Shown here one piece after another: positions 11,050 through 20,494 of a DNA stretch of 64,000 nt. Position 1 is the stretch's first letter, and each line of letters starts with the position of its first letter. The stretch spans positions 63,793,330-63,857,329 of the forward strand of contig NC_092860.1 in the NCBI RefSeq assembly GCF_032062135.1, in the 5' to 3' direction. Made by a program: the position numbers and the translations under genes. The notes under the pieces were generated by a model, which searched no databases, was not told the origin of the DNA, and was given only the letters and a program-made list of their open reading frames with translations. This stretch comes from Pyxicephalus adspersus (lineage: Eukaryota > Chordata > Amphibia > Anura > Pyxicephalidae).

Positions 11050-12450
11050 ATGTCTCTACAAAGAGCCAGCCCAGCCACCCATCCCACACCTATAGCAAGA
11101 GAGGAGATGGAGGTGTTGGTGGATGTCCTTGGGAGGTGGGATTATGATGGTCGGAGGGCTCATTACAAATCCCAGAATGCAAGGAGGAAAAATCGCATTT
11201 TAGAGAAATTGCAGCGGAGAATACACAGAAAGTTTCGTGTGGAGCGATCCAAGGACCAGTTAAGGAAAAGCTGGTCTGATATGAAAAACCGAGAGAGGGA
11301 TGTATTAGATTCGTTAAGGCGTCGTATCGCCAAAAAATGTAAGTATAAATTTTGTCAGTTTGTAAAAGTTTAGTTTTGGAAAATTATTCTTTTGAGGTAA
11401 TGTAATATTTTGGGAAACTATTTTTAATTATTTGTATTTGTTTATATATTTTTTTAATTATTAGTAATTTTTTTAATATTGTAAGTTGTTTTTAATTTTT
11501 TTAATGAAAATTTTTTGTTCTGTATTTGTTTTTATGCATTAGGACGCTGTGCTCGGGAGATAGAGGAGCAGCCGCAGGTGCGTCCAGAGGAGCAGCTAGA
11601 GGTGGAAGGTAGGATATTGTTATATATTTAATAAGAAAAAATGTATTATTTCAAAAAAATTAAAAATACATTATTTTTCAATATAGTTCAAATATGTTTT
11701 TGATTTTATTTTTTGCAGAGTTGATTCTGTGTTCCCCTGACCAGGCTGGGCGGCTGGAGGAGCAGCTAGAGGTGGAAGGTAGGATATTGTTATATATTTA
11801 ATAAGAAAAAATATATTATTTTAAAAATATTAAAAATACATTATTTTTCAATATAGTTCAAATATGTTTTTGATTTTATTTTTATGCAGAGTTGATTCTG
11901 GTTTCCCCTGCAGAGGAGGTAGTGGAATCTGTGGTGGAAATTGACCCAGGTATGTACCAAAATTTGAGAGAGGTAGTTTGCATATAATTGTGTGTAATTT
12001 AACTTTTTATTTTTGTTTGCTCTTTCAGAGGGAGAACGAGAAGGTCCTGAGCCAGGCACATCAGGACAGATGGCGAGAAGTGTTGGTAAGCATTCATATA
12101 TTGTTTATGCAAAAATGTCTCATATCCATGTGTCGGCTTCACAATATATGTGTACTTAATATTCTTCTTTTTATTTCTACACAGATGTTGTTTACCAAAA
12201 AAAAGAATTTATGGCCAAACTTGAGGCCATGGACCAAAAATGGAAGGCAGTGGCCAAGACAGTGCGTGAAGCAAGGCGAGACCTGCATGCGCTTAAAAAA
12301 ATGAAAAAAAAACATATTAGGACATTTTGTATTATTATTTCTTTTTTTTATTGTAGTTTTTATATTTTTTTAGTAAAAATATTTAAAACAAAAAATTTGT
12401 GTGTGTGTCACTTATTTATACTTGACTGGCAGGTAAGTTTTTTGAACTAA
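11050..12450 (+). pseudogene. Myb/SANT-like third gene of the Harbinger element, six exons
   Basis: Exon 1 (11050-11338) encodes MSLQRASPATHPTPIAREEM, then VLVDVLGRWDYDGRR and DQLRKSWSDMKNRERD, the spacing of Myb/SANT-like domains of the NAIF1/MSANTD kind. Further exons with clean GT/AG borders are 11543-11608, 11719-11778, 11890-11949, 12029-12085 and one starting at 12185. All keep phase 1 and encode an acidic linker (EEQLEVEEL repeated) and a C-terminal coiled-coil-like segment (KEFMAKLEAMDQKWKAVAK). The codon at the exon 1/2 junction would be TGA, so either this copy carries a nonsense change or my first border is off. The frame stays open to 12450 but the true stop may be earlier. Confidence 0.65.
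11588..11906 (+). repeat. Tandem duplication of an exon and intron, about 170 bp
   Basis: The segment from GGAGCAGCTAGAGGTGGAAG through the following intron into AGTTGATTCTG occurs twice with a 170-171 bp offset. The result is two near-identical small exons (11543-11608 end and 11719-11778) and two near-identical introns in the Myb-like gene. Confidence 0.85.
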
Positions 12451-12850
12451 ACAGGATGAAGTACTGCGCTGGAACAGGTTGTAGAACTGTGCTGGAACAA
12501 ACAGGATGAAGTACTGCGCTGGAACAGGGTGTAGAACTGGGCTGGAACAAACAGGATGAAGTACTGCGCTGGAACAGGGTGTAGAACTGCGCTGGAACAA
12601 ACAGGATGAAGTACTGCGCTGGAACAGGGTGTAGAACTGCGCTGGAACAAACAGGATGAAGTACTGCGCTGGAACAGGGTGTAGAACTGAGCTGGAACAA
12701 ACAGGATGAAGTACTGCGCTGGAAGAGGGTGTTGAACTGGGCTGGAACAAACAGGATGAAGTACTGCGCTGGAACAGGATGAAGAACTCCGCTGGAACAA
12801 ACAGGATGAAGTACTGCGCTGGAACAGGATGAAGAACTAAGCTGGAAACT
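12451..12850. repeat. 50-bp minisatellite, 8 copies
   Basis: ACAGGATGAAGTACTGCGCT recurs exactly every 50 bases (12451, 12501, 12551, 12601, 12651, 12701, 12751, 12801). Each unit is itself a diverged dimer of about 25 bp built on ctggaaca. Since 50 is not a multiple of 3 and no frame contains stops on the - strand, all three - frames stay open with a repetitive STSSCLFQ/AVLHPV peptide; these are by-products, not genes. Confidence 0.95.
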
Positions 12851-12939
12851 TACCAATTTACTATTACCAATAAAGGGGACCTGTCAAATGAATGATAAAG
12901 AATAATGACAGGTCATATTTATTATTGATATGACAGGTC

Positions 12940-13035
12940 CTCTATAGATATAGCTATATAGATATATAGATATATATCTATATAGCGATATAGAGAGATA
13001 AATTTAGATATATATATATATACACACACACTTAT
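12940..13035. repeat. AT-rich (TATAGA)n-like low-complexity run
   Basis: Short gatata/tatatc alternation between the minisatellite and the right Harbinger terminus, ending in a short (AC)n. Confidence 0.85.
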
Positions 13036-13039
13036 AAAC

Positions 13040-13286
13040 ACAATACAGCCTGTATAGAACGTTCGTTCATCGTGCATGCTCGGAACATGCACGATCACTG
13101 AACGACCATACACACGATAGATGGTGAACGATCGTCGTCCAATCGGATCCGCCGGGCCGGTCGTTCATTTCCAACGACTATCCTCGTTCGTCGGCGTCGT
13201 TGGTCACTTTTTTAAGAACGATTTTTGGTCAATCGGTCGTTCGTCGTTCATTTCCAACGATAATAATTGGACGTGTGTACGCAGCT
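13040..13286 (-). repeat. Harbinger right terminal inverted repeat and subterminal motifs
   Basis: The complement of the tip reads AGCTGCGTACACAC and continues with ATTATTATCGTTGGAAATGA, matching the left end. CGTTC/GAACG occurs about ten times in 250 bases. The adjacent TAA at 13287-13289 completes the target duplication. Confidence 0.8.
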
Positions 13287-14376
13287 TAACAATGCAGAGC
13301 TTATAACAAGTGTGCCTATAAAAAAGAATCTGGGTAGCAGTGACCATAATATGATTTCATTTAATGTAAGCTGTAAACAGGAAGCAAATACAGGAAAGGT
13401 AAAAACATTTAATTTTAAAAGAGCAAATTTTCATTTTTAAGGGCCACTCTTAGTGACTTTGACTGGGAGACAATATTGTCCTCAAAGAACACAGAACAGA
13501 AATGGAATGTTTCAAGTCTGTTCTACAAAAGCACCTTGAAAAATATATTCCAATGGTAATAAGTTTAAGAGGCTAAAATTAAAACCTATGTGGCTCACAG
13601 TTGCTGTTAAAAAAGCCAAAGGAACAATAAAAGGGCATTCCAAAAATATAAAAATGAAGCATCACCTTCTTTGTTTGAAAACTATAAAGAATATAACAAA
13701 AGATGTAAAAAGAAGATAAAATGTGTGAAATTTCAAAATGAAAGGCAGATTGCAAATTAATGTAATGCAAACCCCCAAAAATCTTTAAAGTTATTAAAAA
13801 CAAAAAGATCAGATCTTAGCATGTAGGCCCCTTAAAGCATGTCTCTGGGTTGGTAACTGGTGATAAAGAAAAGGCGGATTTACTAAACACTTTTTTAGCT
13901 CTGTGTATACAAAGGAAAATGGCAGAGCTCAAGTCCAAATTCATAATAGCAATGTCACTGCCTTAAACGGTTCACAGTGGCTCAAAATTGATATGATTGA
14001 GAAACAGCAAAATTAAGGTTGACAAAGCTCTAGGACCTGATGAATTACATCCACGTGTCCTCAAAGAGCTGAGCTCAGGTATAAGCCATTATTTCTAATT
14101 TTTAGAGACTCCTTGGTCACGGGCATGGTACCGATGGATTGGCATAAGGCCAATGTGGTTCCTATCTCCAGAAAGGGAGCAAAGTCATTACCAGGTAACT
14201 ACAGACCGTTTAATGTCCATAGTTGAAAAGGTCCTGTAGAGTGTGATAAAGAACCACATAGAGGAGTTTCTGCTAAAAAAATATTAATATGATAGTCAGC
14301 ATAGCTTCAAGAAAGACCCAAGTTGTCAAACAATTTTTTTCTCCTTAAATGAGGAAGTAAGTAAACAGTTAGACAG
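13287..14376 (+). pseudogene. CR1 ORF2, endonuclease end and RT start
   Basis: The CR1 frame resumes as NAELITS..IKKNLGSSDHNMISFNV near 13290-13370 (the SDH catalytic block of the endonuclease). It then passes through the linker to a relic of RT motif 1, DKALGPDELHPRVLKELSSG near 14020-14080, and NYRPFNVHS near 14200. Stops and frameshifts are common. It ends at the GACAG target site of the LTR element. Confidence 0.8.
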
Positions 14377-15122
14377 TGTCACACTCACCTCTTCCTCACT
14401 AAAGGGCAGACGCCTCTCTCCTGCGCATGTGGGCAGTTCTGACGCTGGGCGTGCCTCTGTTTTCAAGCTTTGTCAATTCTGTCCAATCCGCTGGCCAATC
14501 AGAAAATAGCCTCTTGACCAGCCCTGGCTATTTAAATAGCTCACACACTGCACTCTGTGTTCATGCAACATGTCTCCATTGTGCCGAGCCCCTAGTTTTG
14601 TGAGATAGTTCCTGTACACCTGGTGCTTAATTCAGTGTTTCTTCTGTTCAGCTTCTGTGTTAACCCCTCATTGTCCAGTCAGTTGATTCCCTTCCCAGCC
14701 AACTTCTCTGTGCATTTCCAGTGTTCCCGTCTGTCTGTGGATATCCCTTTGCCTCCTGTTGCTTCCAGTGTCTCCTGTGTTCCCTGTGCCTGCAGTGGTA
14801 CCTGTGTCAGTAGTGTCTGTCTCCTTGATCCCTGGCAATTGACCCGTGGCGTGTGACCTGACCTCTCTTGCTTGCTGCCTGCCTCGACCTCAGCTTTCCT
14901 CGACTCCCCTTCTGCTTTGTTATTTGGATCCGTGTTTTGCCCACTTGGTGTGCCCAAGGACCGCAACCCGGCAGTAACCAGCGTTCCAACATTCTCACCA
15001 TCAAAGGGCCTGGAGAAAATCTGGTTACTGCTTAGACTCTGCACCTTGGCCCTTCTCAGGGCTCACATCACCTCTGAGCAAGCCATAGCACCCCTAGTGG
15101 TCCTGTCTCCCTGTACATGACA
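14377..15122 (+). repeat. 5' LTR of the gypsy element
   Basis: 746 bp, starting TGTCACACTCACCTC and ending CCCTGTACATGACA. The 3' LTR lacks about 100 bp that this copy has between positions near 14855 and 14965. A related LTR copy is at 39206-39919 in the REST intron. Confidence 0.88.
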
Positions 15123-15135
15123 GATTGCACAAACC

Positions 15136-15890
15136 ATGTATACACCCTCCCAGACCTCAGTAGACCCCAACCAACTACTCGCCCAGAGGCTGGACGTCCA
15201 GGAAGCTACTCAAACCCAGGTACTCTGCCAGCTTCATGTGCTCACTATCTGCCTGGAACAGCTTCTGGTCCCCTCCAGTGCACCTGCTGAACCTCTGGTC
15301 CTTGTCCAGTCTCCTGCAATATCAGTGGCCTCTGCACTTCACCTATCACCCTCACAATGATTTTCTGGGGATCCTAAGGCCTGCCATGGCTTCATCAACC
15401 TGTGCAATATACATTTTGAGCTTCAGCCACAAAGCTTCCTACTGAGAGGGCTAAAGTGGCGTACGTGATATCCCTGCTTTCTGGAGAAGCCTTGGCATGG
15501 GCGTCTCCACTCTGGGAAAGAAGGATTCGTCACCTGTAACACTGAAGTTTCCTGAGCCTTTTTAGGAGGGTTTTTGATCAACTTCGGACCTCCTCAGTAA
15601 CCAGCGCTCTCCTGCTTCTCCGCCAAGAGTCACTTACTGTGGGCCAGTTCACTGTTAAGTTTCGCACTTTGGTGGTGAAGCTTGCCTGGAACAACGAGGC
15701 CGTTCACACTACCTTCTGGCAGGGCCTTTCCAATCGCATTAAGGATGAGTTGACTGGTCGAGAAATTCCCACTGCTCTGGATGTCCTGATCTCCCTGGCC
15801 ACCCAGATTGATATACGTTTCCAGGGGAAATCTCCTCTCCGCTTGATTAGCTCCATCCTTTCAGCAGCCTCTGGAACCTCCAGTCCCCCC
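15136..15890 (+). pseudogene. Gypsy gag remnant
   Basis: The frame 15136-15360 (MYTPSQTSVDPNQLL...) and the frame 15639-15880 belong to one capsid-type gag. The second contains FTVKFRTLVVKLAWN and FWQGLSNRIKDEL, which resemble the retrotransposon-gag domain of sushi/Mart-type Ty3 elements, the source of mammalian RTL/PEG10 genes. Stops and at least one frameshift lie between 15360 and 15640. No zinc knuckle was recognised. Confidence 0.75.
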
Positions 15891-15928
15891 TGTTTCTCCT
15901 TCATCAGAAGTACCCAAAGGGGGGGTAA

Positions 15929-16547
15929 TGTCACACTTACCTTTTCCTCAGTAAAGCGCAGACGCCACTCTCCTGCGCAAGCTGGCAGTTCTGACGCTAG
16001 GCTTTCCTTTGTTTCCAAGCTTAATCAATTCTGTCCAATCTGCTGGCCAATCAAAATAGCCTCTTGACCAGCCCTGGCTATTTAGCTAACTCACACACTG
16101 CACTAGGTGCAGAGCCCCTTGTTTTGTGAGCTATTTCCTGTTTACCTGGCACTTAATTCAGTGTTTCCTCTGTCCAGCTCATGCATTAACCCCTGGTTGT
16201 CCAGTTTGTTGGTTCCCAGCCAACTTCTCTGTGCATTTCCAGTGTTCCCGTCTGTGGATATCCCTGAGTCTTCTGTGCCTCCTGTTGCTTCTAGTGTCTC
16301 CTGTGTTCCCTGTGCCCACAGAGACCCCTGTGTCAGTAGTGTCTGTCTCTTTGATCCCTGGCAATTGACCCGTGGTGTGTGACCTGACAACCTGGCAGTA
16401 ACCAGCGGCGCAACATCCTCACCATCAAAAGCTCTGGAGAAAACCTTGTTACTGCTTAGACTCTGTGAATTGGCCCTTCTCTAGGCTCACATCACCTCCG
16501 TGCAAGCCACAGCATCCCCTAGTGGTCATGTCTCTCCATGCGTGACA
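15929..16547 (+). repeat. 3' LTR of the gypsy element
   Basis: 619 bp, starting TGTCACACTTACC and ending CCATGCGTGACA. Several substitutions and an internal deletion of about 100 bp relative to the 5' LTR mean the insertion is not recent. Confidence 0.88.
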
Positions 16548-16552
16548 GACAG

Positions 16553-17577
16553 TGGAGTAGCAGTTGATATAGTGTACTTGGACTTTGCTAAAGCATTTGA
16601 CACAGTACCCCACAGACAGGTAATAGGTTTAGAAAAGGCAATCTGTAAATGGATGGAATACTGGCTTAAAGGCTGCATCCAGAGAGTAGTGATTAATGAT
16701 TCATACTCTGAATGGTCTAAGGTTATTAGTGGTGTACCCCAGGATTCAGTGTTGGGATCTTTACCGATTAACATCTTTATAAATGATATAGAGTGTGGGA
16801 TTAAAAGTACCATTTCTGTGTTTGCAGATGACACCAAACTATGTAATGAAATTAAGTCTATACAGGATGTCTATAATCTACAAGCAGACCTGGATGTACT
16901 GTTGGATTGGGCAACCGAGTGGCAAATTACATTTAATATAGATAAATGTTAAGTTTTGCACTTGGAGGCTAACAACATGCTTCATACTGTCCAGGGGGAA
17001 TACATTTGGGGGAGTCAGAAACGGAAAAGGATCTGGGGGTTCTGGTAGATCATAGACTTAATAACAACATGCAATGCCAAGCTGCAATATCTAAAGCTAG
17101 TAAAGTACTTTCTTGCATTAAATGAGGAATAGACTGCAGAGATGGAGACATAATCCTGAACCTGTACAAAGCTTTGGTCAGACCACATCAGTATTATGCA
17201 GTCCAGTTTTGGGCACCAGTTCACAAAAAGGACATTGTGGAATTGGAGAGAGTGCAGAGAAGGGCAACTAAACTAATAAAAGGAATGGAGGCGCTCAGCT
17301 ACGAGGAGAGATTAGATGAACTGAATCTTTTCTCCCTTGAGACGAGATGTTTAAGGGGGGATATGATCACCCTGTATAAATATATAAATGGTCCATATGG
17401 AACTCTCTTCCCAATTTTTAACTTTGAGAACATTACCAAGAATAAGAGGGCACTCTTTGCGTCTGGAGGGAAAGAAGTTTAAGCTCCCGATAAGGAAGAG
17501 ATTCTTCACTGTAAGGTCTGTGAAAATGTGGAATCGGCCCCCTCAGGAAGTAGTTTCAGCAACTACTATAGATTACT
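16553..17577 (+). pseudogene. CR1 ORF2 reverse transcriptase core and C-terminus
   Basis: The frame resumes after the LTR element as SGVAVDIVYLDFAKAFDTVP, then ISGVPQDSVLGSLPINIFIND and SVFADDTKL (FADD catalytic box, near 16820). The C-terminal part continues through [15 protein letters not shown] (17175) and [15 protein letters not shown] (17245) to VVSATTIDYF just before the TTAA insertion. A stop at about 16950 and frameshifts near 17130 and 17480 inactivate it. Confidence 0.88.
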
Positions 17578-18195
17578 TTAACCCCCCTAGCGAAAATCCT
17601 AAGTGTGACTCGGGGTGGATTTTCCATGCAAAAAGCGGTAATCCGGTCACACTCTGGGTTGCTAAAAAGATTTAAAAAACCAGCCTACCTTGTTCCGTTG
17701 TGGTCCCCCGGCGTCCTGCTGGTTTCCGCAGGTCTTCGGGACACCTCTTCTTCCTCTGATCTCCAGCCAGCCAATACAGAGACGATCTCGGGGTTTCCTG
17801 GTGACGTTGGTGTATGAGTCGGTTCAGGCGGGAGGAGGGGCGGACAATTCAAATAATTTTGTATTGGATTCAATACAAAATAGCTGTATTGAGTCCAATA
17901 GAAACAAAATATTGATTTAATATATATATATAATTATATATATATTATATATGCCACTGTACAGTTATATTACATGAATCACTATTTTTTATTTTAACAG
18001 ATGTTTGTGTTCTTTTATTTAAAGTTTATTATTACATTTATTATATTGGACATTTATTATATTGGACATATTTTGGTGAGTTATGCGTACGAATTATAGG
18101 CTTACAATGTAAAATAAATTTCCATGAAAAAAAATGTAACGCTTTTTGCGTGGAAATGCGGACAGAATTAGAACGCTAGGGTGGGGGGGGGTTAA
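17578..18195. mobile_element. TTAA-target MITE with CCCCCCTAGCG ends
   Basis: TTAA at 17578-17581 and 18192-18195 flanks a segment starting ACCCCCCTAGCG and ending CGCTAGGGTGGGGGGGGG, i.e. inverted G/C-rich termini. TTAA duplication points to piggyBac or Kolobok-type transposition. No coding capacity is evident. It interrupts the CR1 codons between DYF and KKKLDAF without residual damage apart from the duplication. A related end may lie at 40196 (TTAACCTCCCTGGCGG). Confidence 0.82.
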
Positions 18196-18475
18196 GAAAA
18201 AGCTGGATGCTTTTCTAGAAGCACAAAATATAACTGGGTATTATAGCTTTAAAGTAAAGATAACAGCGACTGTTGATCCAGGGAACATCCGATTGCCTCA
18301 TGGAATCAGGATTTTTTTCCCATTGAAGCAAATTGTACCAGGGTTTTTTTTTTTTTATCTTCCTCTGGACCAACTATATCTTAAAAGGTTTTATATCTAG
18401 GATGTTTATTTCCCTACTGGTTGAACCTGATGTCTTTTTTAAACCTCAAACTACTATGTAACTGTGTAACACATT
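18196..18475 (+). pseudogene. CR1 C-terminus and 3'UTR
   Basis: KKKLDAFLEAQNITGYYSFK is readable from 18196, followed by the CR1 3' region ending CTACTATGTAACTGTGTAAC near 18470. Confidence 0.8.
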
Positions 18476-20494
18476 CTCTGCTTGGTGTACTGTCTCAGGC
18501 ACTCGGGGAAAAAACACTGACTGATTGTCCTAAACAACGCGCCTGACGAGGACGAGCGCGAACTGAGGGCAAGAAACGTGCGCGCTCCTGCAATCGTACA
18601 CTGGGGAGGGTGAGCCTAGCCAGGAATGCGCGGCGTGTGTAGGAATGTGATACTGGCAGCCATCGGCTAGAAGGTGCAATCGATTTTCCGTGGAGATTTT
18701 TGTTTCCCCCTCACAGAGCGAAAGGTGAGCAGGGTGCAAGTTCTATCCGTTACTCCTACATATCTTGTATGTACTTTAACAGAGTTTGGAGGGATAATGG
18801 TGAAGTAGTAGGCCGAAACTACTAGAAGTTGTTTTTTTGTGTTTACGATGTAAGCGGCAAGCATAAAAAACAGCCCAGGAAGACTGTAAGGTGGCAGCGG
18901 AGCTATCAGATGTTAAGGGGTTTAGTTAGACGCTTTAAACTGGTACAGAACTCTTTATCCTCTTCCTTTCGTGTAAACATGGAAGGTGCTTGGCTAGGGT
19001 GTGACAGTACATGGGGTTTAATGGTGGGGGCGTCTCGCAGACCATGGCCTCACTAAAAGTTTGTTGAATACATTCTGACGGCTAAAAGGGAGAGGCTCTC
19101 GCACTCCTCATGATGGAGACAACCATATAACCCCCCTGCCTGTTGGCACGTCCCCTGGGTATTAGCGATGGGGGAGGTGGGGAAGGAGAGTGACGAAGGT
19201 AACAATGCCTAACCCTGACTGGCCCACATCTGAATGTGTTTGTGTCATGATTTGTGTTACGTTTCTATTTCCATCGGGTTTGTTTGACTTCAGTTTACTA
19301 GGATGCGCGTTCCCCTGTTATACTCCGCCAACCGGACTGTAAGGAGAGATGGGCGTGTAGAAGTAAGTTTAAGAGAAGCGGAAGCGGCGTGCACGTTGGT
19401 CAGCAGGGTGCCCTCGTGTCTGGGTTACGGGCTTTTTGTGTTTGCTTTCATGCAAATCCTCAAGCCGGACAGTTTATGTAACACACCTACGTATGACGTC
19501 TGCTAGTGTTTATCCTGTTCATGATGTGTCGCTAACCTCTAGTGTTTGTATATGAAGATTACCCTCATGTTTAAAATAGAGGACCATTGTAATGTTATGA
19601 ATACGTGCGTGTGTGTATTTATATCAAAAATATTTATGTACCAGAACAAACCTTTAACATTTTGTGTGTTAATCCTCTTAACCTTTAAAATAAGACAAGT
19701 TGCTAATCCTAGAGTTATAGTAAAAAAGGAGTTTGTGTCCCTTGGAGTTAGTGACAACAAATAAAGCAGGGATTTTTTTGGCAAAATCAATTTGATTTAT
19801 TTATCGATAAATCAATATTAGGTAAAGTATTGGTAAGGTAACAGCCCTTGTATAAACAAGAACGTTTCTAAACAGAGTTCTACTATTAAAGAAATAGATT
19901 GGAGATATTCTAGATGTTGAATATGTCAGTGTAGTGAGTCTCGTTGACACAACATGTTTCATCTTTTTTTTTTTTTTTTTTTTGCTTCTTTAGGGGAAGT
20001 TTTCCAATTTTCCTCTTAGTGGAGCGATGTGGTCCCTGGTGTCAGGAGGGCAGGATGTCTAAGTCCTGTTCTGAGAATAGAAGCCCCTGGGTTAGCCTGT
20101 AATGTGCTCAACCCTCTAAGTTGGGTAGATTTCTTGTCAGCAGCACAAAGGTGTTGAAACAGAAAGGTGAATGCCCTGGATCGGACTTTGGTATCAAACA
20201 TCCACGTAGGCTTAAATTCTTGGCAAGGTTCGTGGTCTTCAATGTGTCCTGCTTATATAGTGTCCAAACGGTGTATAACACATGGTTGGGAAAGTGAAAC
20301 AAAAAGTGTTTGTTTTTTTTTGTTTTTTTGTGTTGACAGAAGTCCTCTTTTTCCTGTTTTACTTCCCATGTCTCTGTGTCCATCAGGGACAGAGAATCCG
20401 CAGGGTGTGCAAGGAAATCCAGATGGATGCCAATGCACAGTGTGCCAACAGGTCCACTCACCTAGGTAGCGATGCCACCAGCTTTCCTTTAAAC
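18476..20494. other. Non-coding stretch without recognised repeats, CpG-rich at its start
   Basis: No conserved reading frame was found. It contains the CpG-dense block annotated separately, a T run at about 19965-19983 and an otherwise ordinary AT-rich background. Short frames here show no family motif. Confidence 0.45.
18530..18730 (+). promoter_or_regulatory. CpG-dense block with splice-donor-like end, possible REST promoter/exon 1
   Basis: About 18 CpGs fall within roughly 200 bases (e.g. ACGAGGACGAGCGCG, GTGCGCGCTCC, TGCGCGGCGTG) in a region where CpG is otherwise rare. The block ends GAGCGAAAG|GTGAGC at 18725, a good donor context. REST has an untranslated first exon with a CpG-island promoter several to tens of kb upstream in other vertebrates, and this lies 19 kb before the coding start. 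Assignment is inference from position and composition; an unrecognised GC-rich repeat is the alternative. Confidence 0.3.

Larger units (their letters stand above)
4772..13286 (+). mobile_element. PIF/Harbinger DNA transposon with three genes, TSD TAA
   Basis: The left end AGCTACGTACACAC and the right end, whose complement reads AGCTGCGTACACAC, are terminal inverted repeats that stay similar for roughly 45-50 bases. The flanking TAA (4769-4771 and 13287-13289) is the 3-bp TWA-type duplication expected for PIF/Harbinger. Inside are a HARBI1-like DDE transposase (+, 8311-10259), a MADF-BESS gene (-, 10814-8959) and a Myb/SANT-like gene (+, 11050-12450), plus a minisatellite (12451-12850). A separate 3.3-kb DNA transposon (4967-8238) has inserted near the left end, so the native element is about 5.2 kb. 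Orientation is given by the transposase. Confidence 0.88.
14377..16547 (+). mobile_element. Ty3/gypsy LTR retrotransposon, pol deleted, TSD GACAG
   Basis: Two directly repeated LTRs (14377-15122 and 15929-16547) start TGTCACACT and end with a TGACA-type terminus. GACAG flanks the element (14372-14376 and 16548-16552), the 5-bp duplication usual for Ty3/gypsy. The 0.8-kb interior holds only a broken gag. A purine-rich tract (AAAGGGGGGG) lies just before the second LTR. No protease, RT or integrase is present, so it is a deletion derivative. Confidence 0.9.
3560..18475 (+). mobile_element. CR1 LINE split by three nested insertions
   Basis: CR1 pieces on the + strand appear in collinear order: ORF1 esterase (3585-4078), endonuclease part 1 (about 4240-4770), endonuclease end and RT start (13287-14376), RT core (16553-17577) and C-terminus plus 3'UTR (18196-18475). 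Each gap is filled by an insertion with its own target duplication: TAA around 4772-13286, GACAG around 14377-16547, TTAA around 17578-18195. Removing them in principle brings back contiguous CR1 codons. At the first, LDLVLS is followed by NNAELI; at the third, ATTIDYF is followed by KKKLDAFLEAQN. The 3' end near 18440-18475 carries the AACCT..ACTACTATGTAACTGTG-type tail I associate with vertebrate CR1 copies. Confidence 0.88.

Noticed and set aside
12412..12856. Long overlapping frames on the - strand with repeated STSSCLFQ/AVLHPV peptides
   Set aside because: They come from a 50-bp minisatellite without stop codons; three frames are open at once and none has unique sequence.
15236..15445. 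Second frame within the gypsy interior (MCSLSAWNSFW...)
   Set aside because: Out of frame with the gag-like segments and without capsid features.
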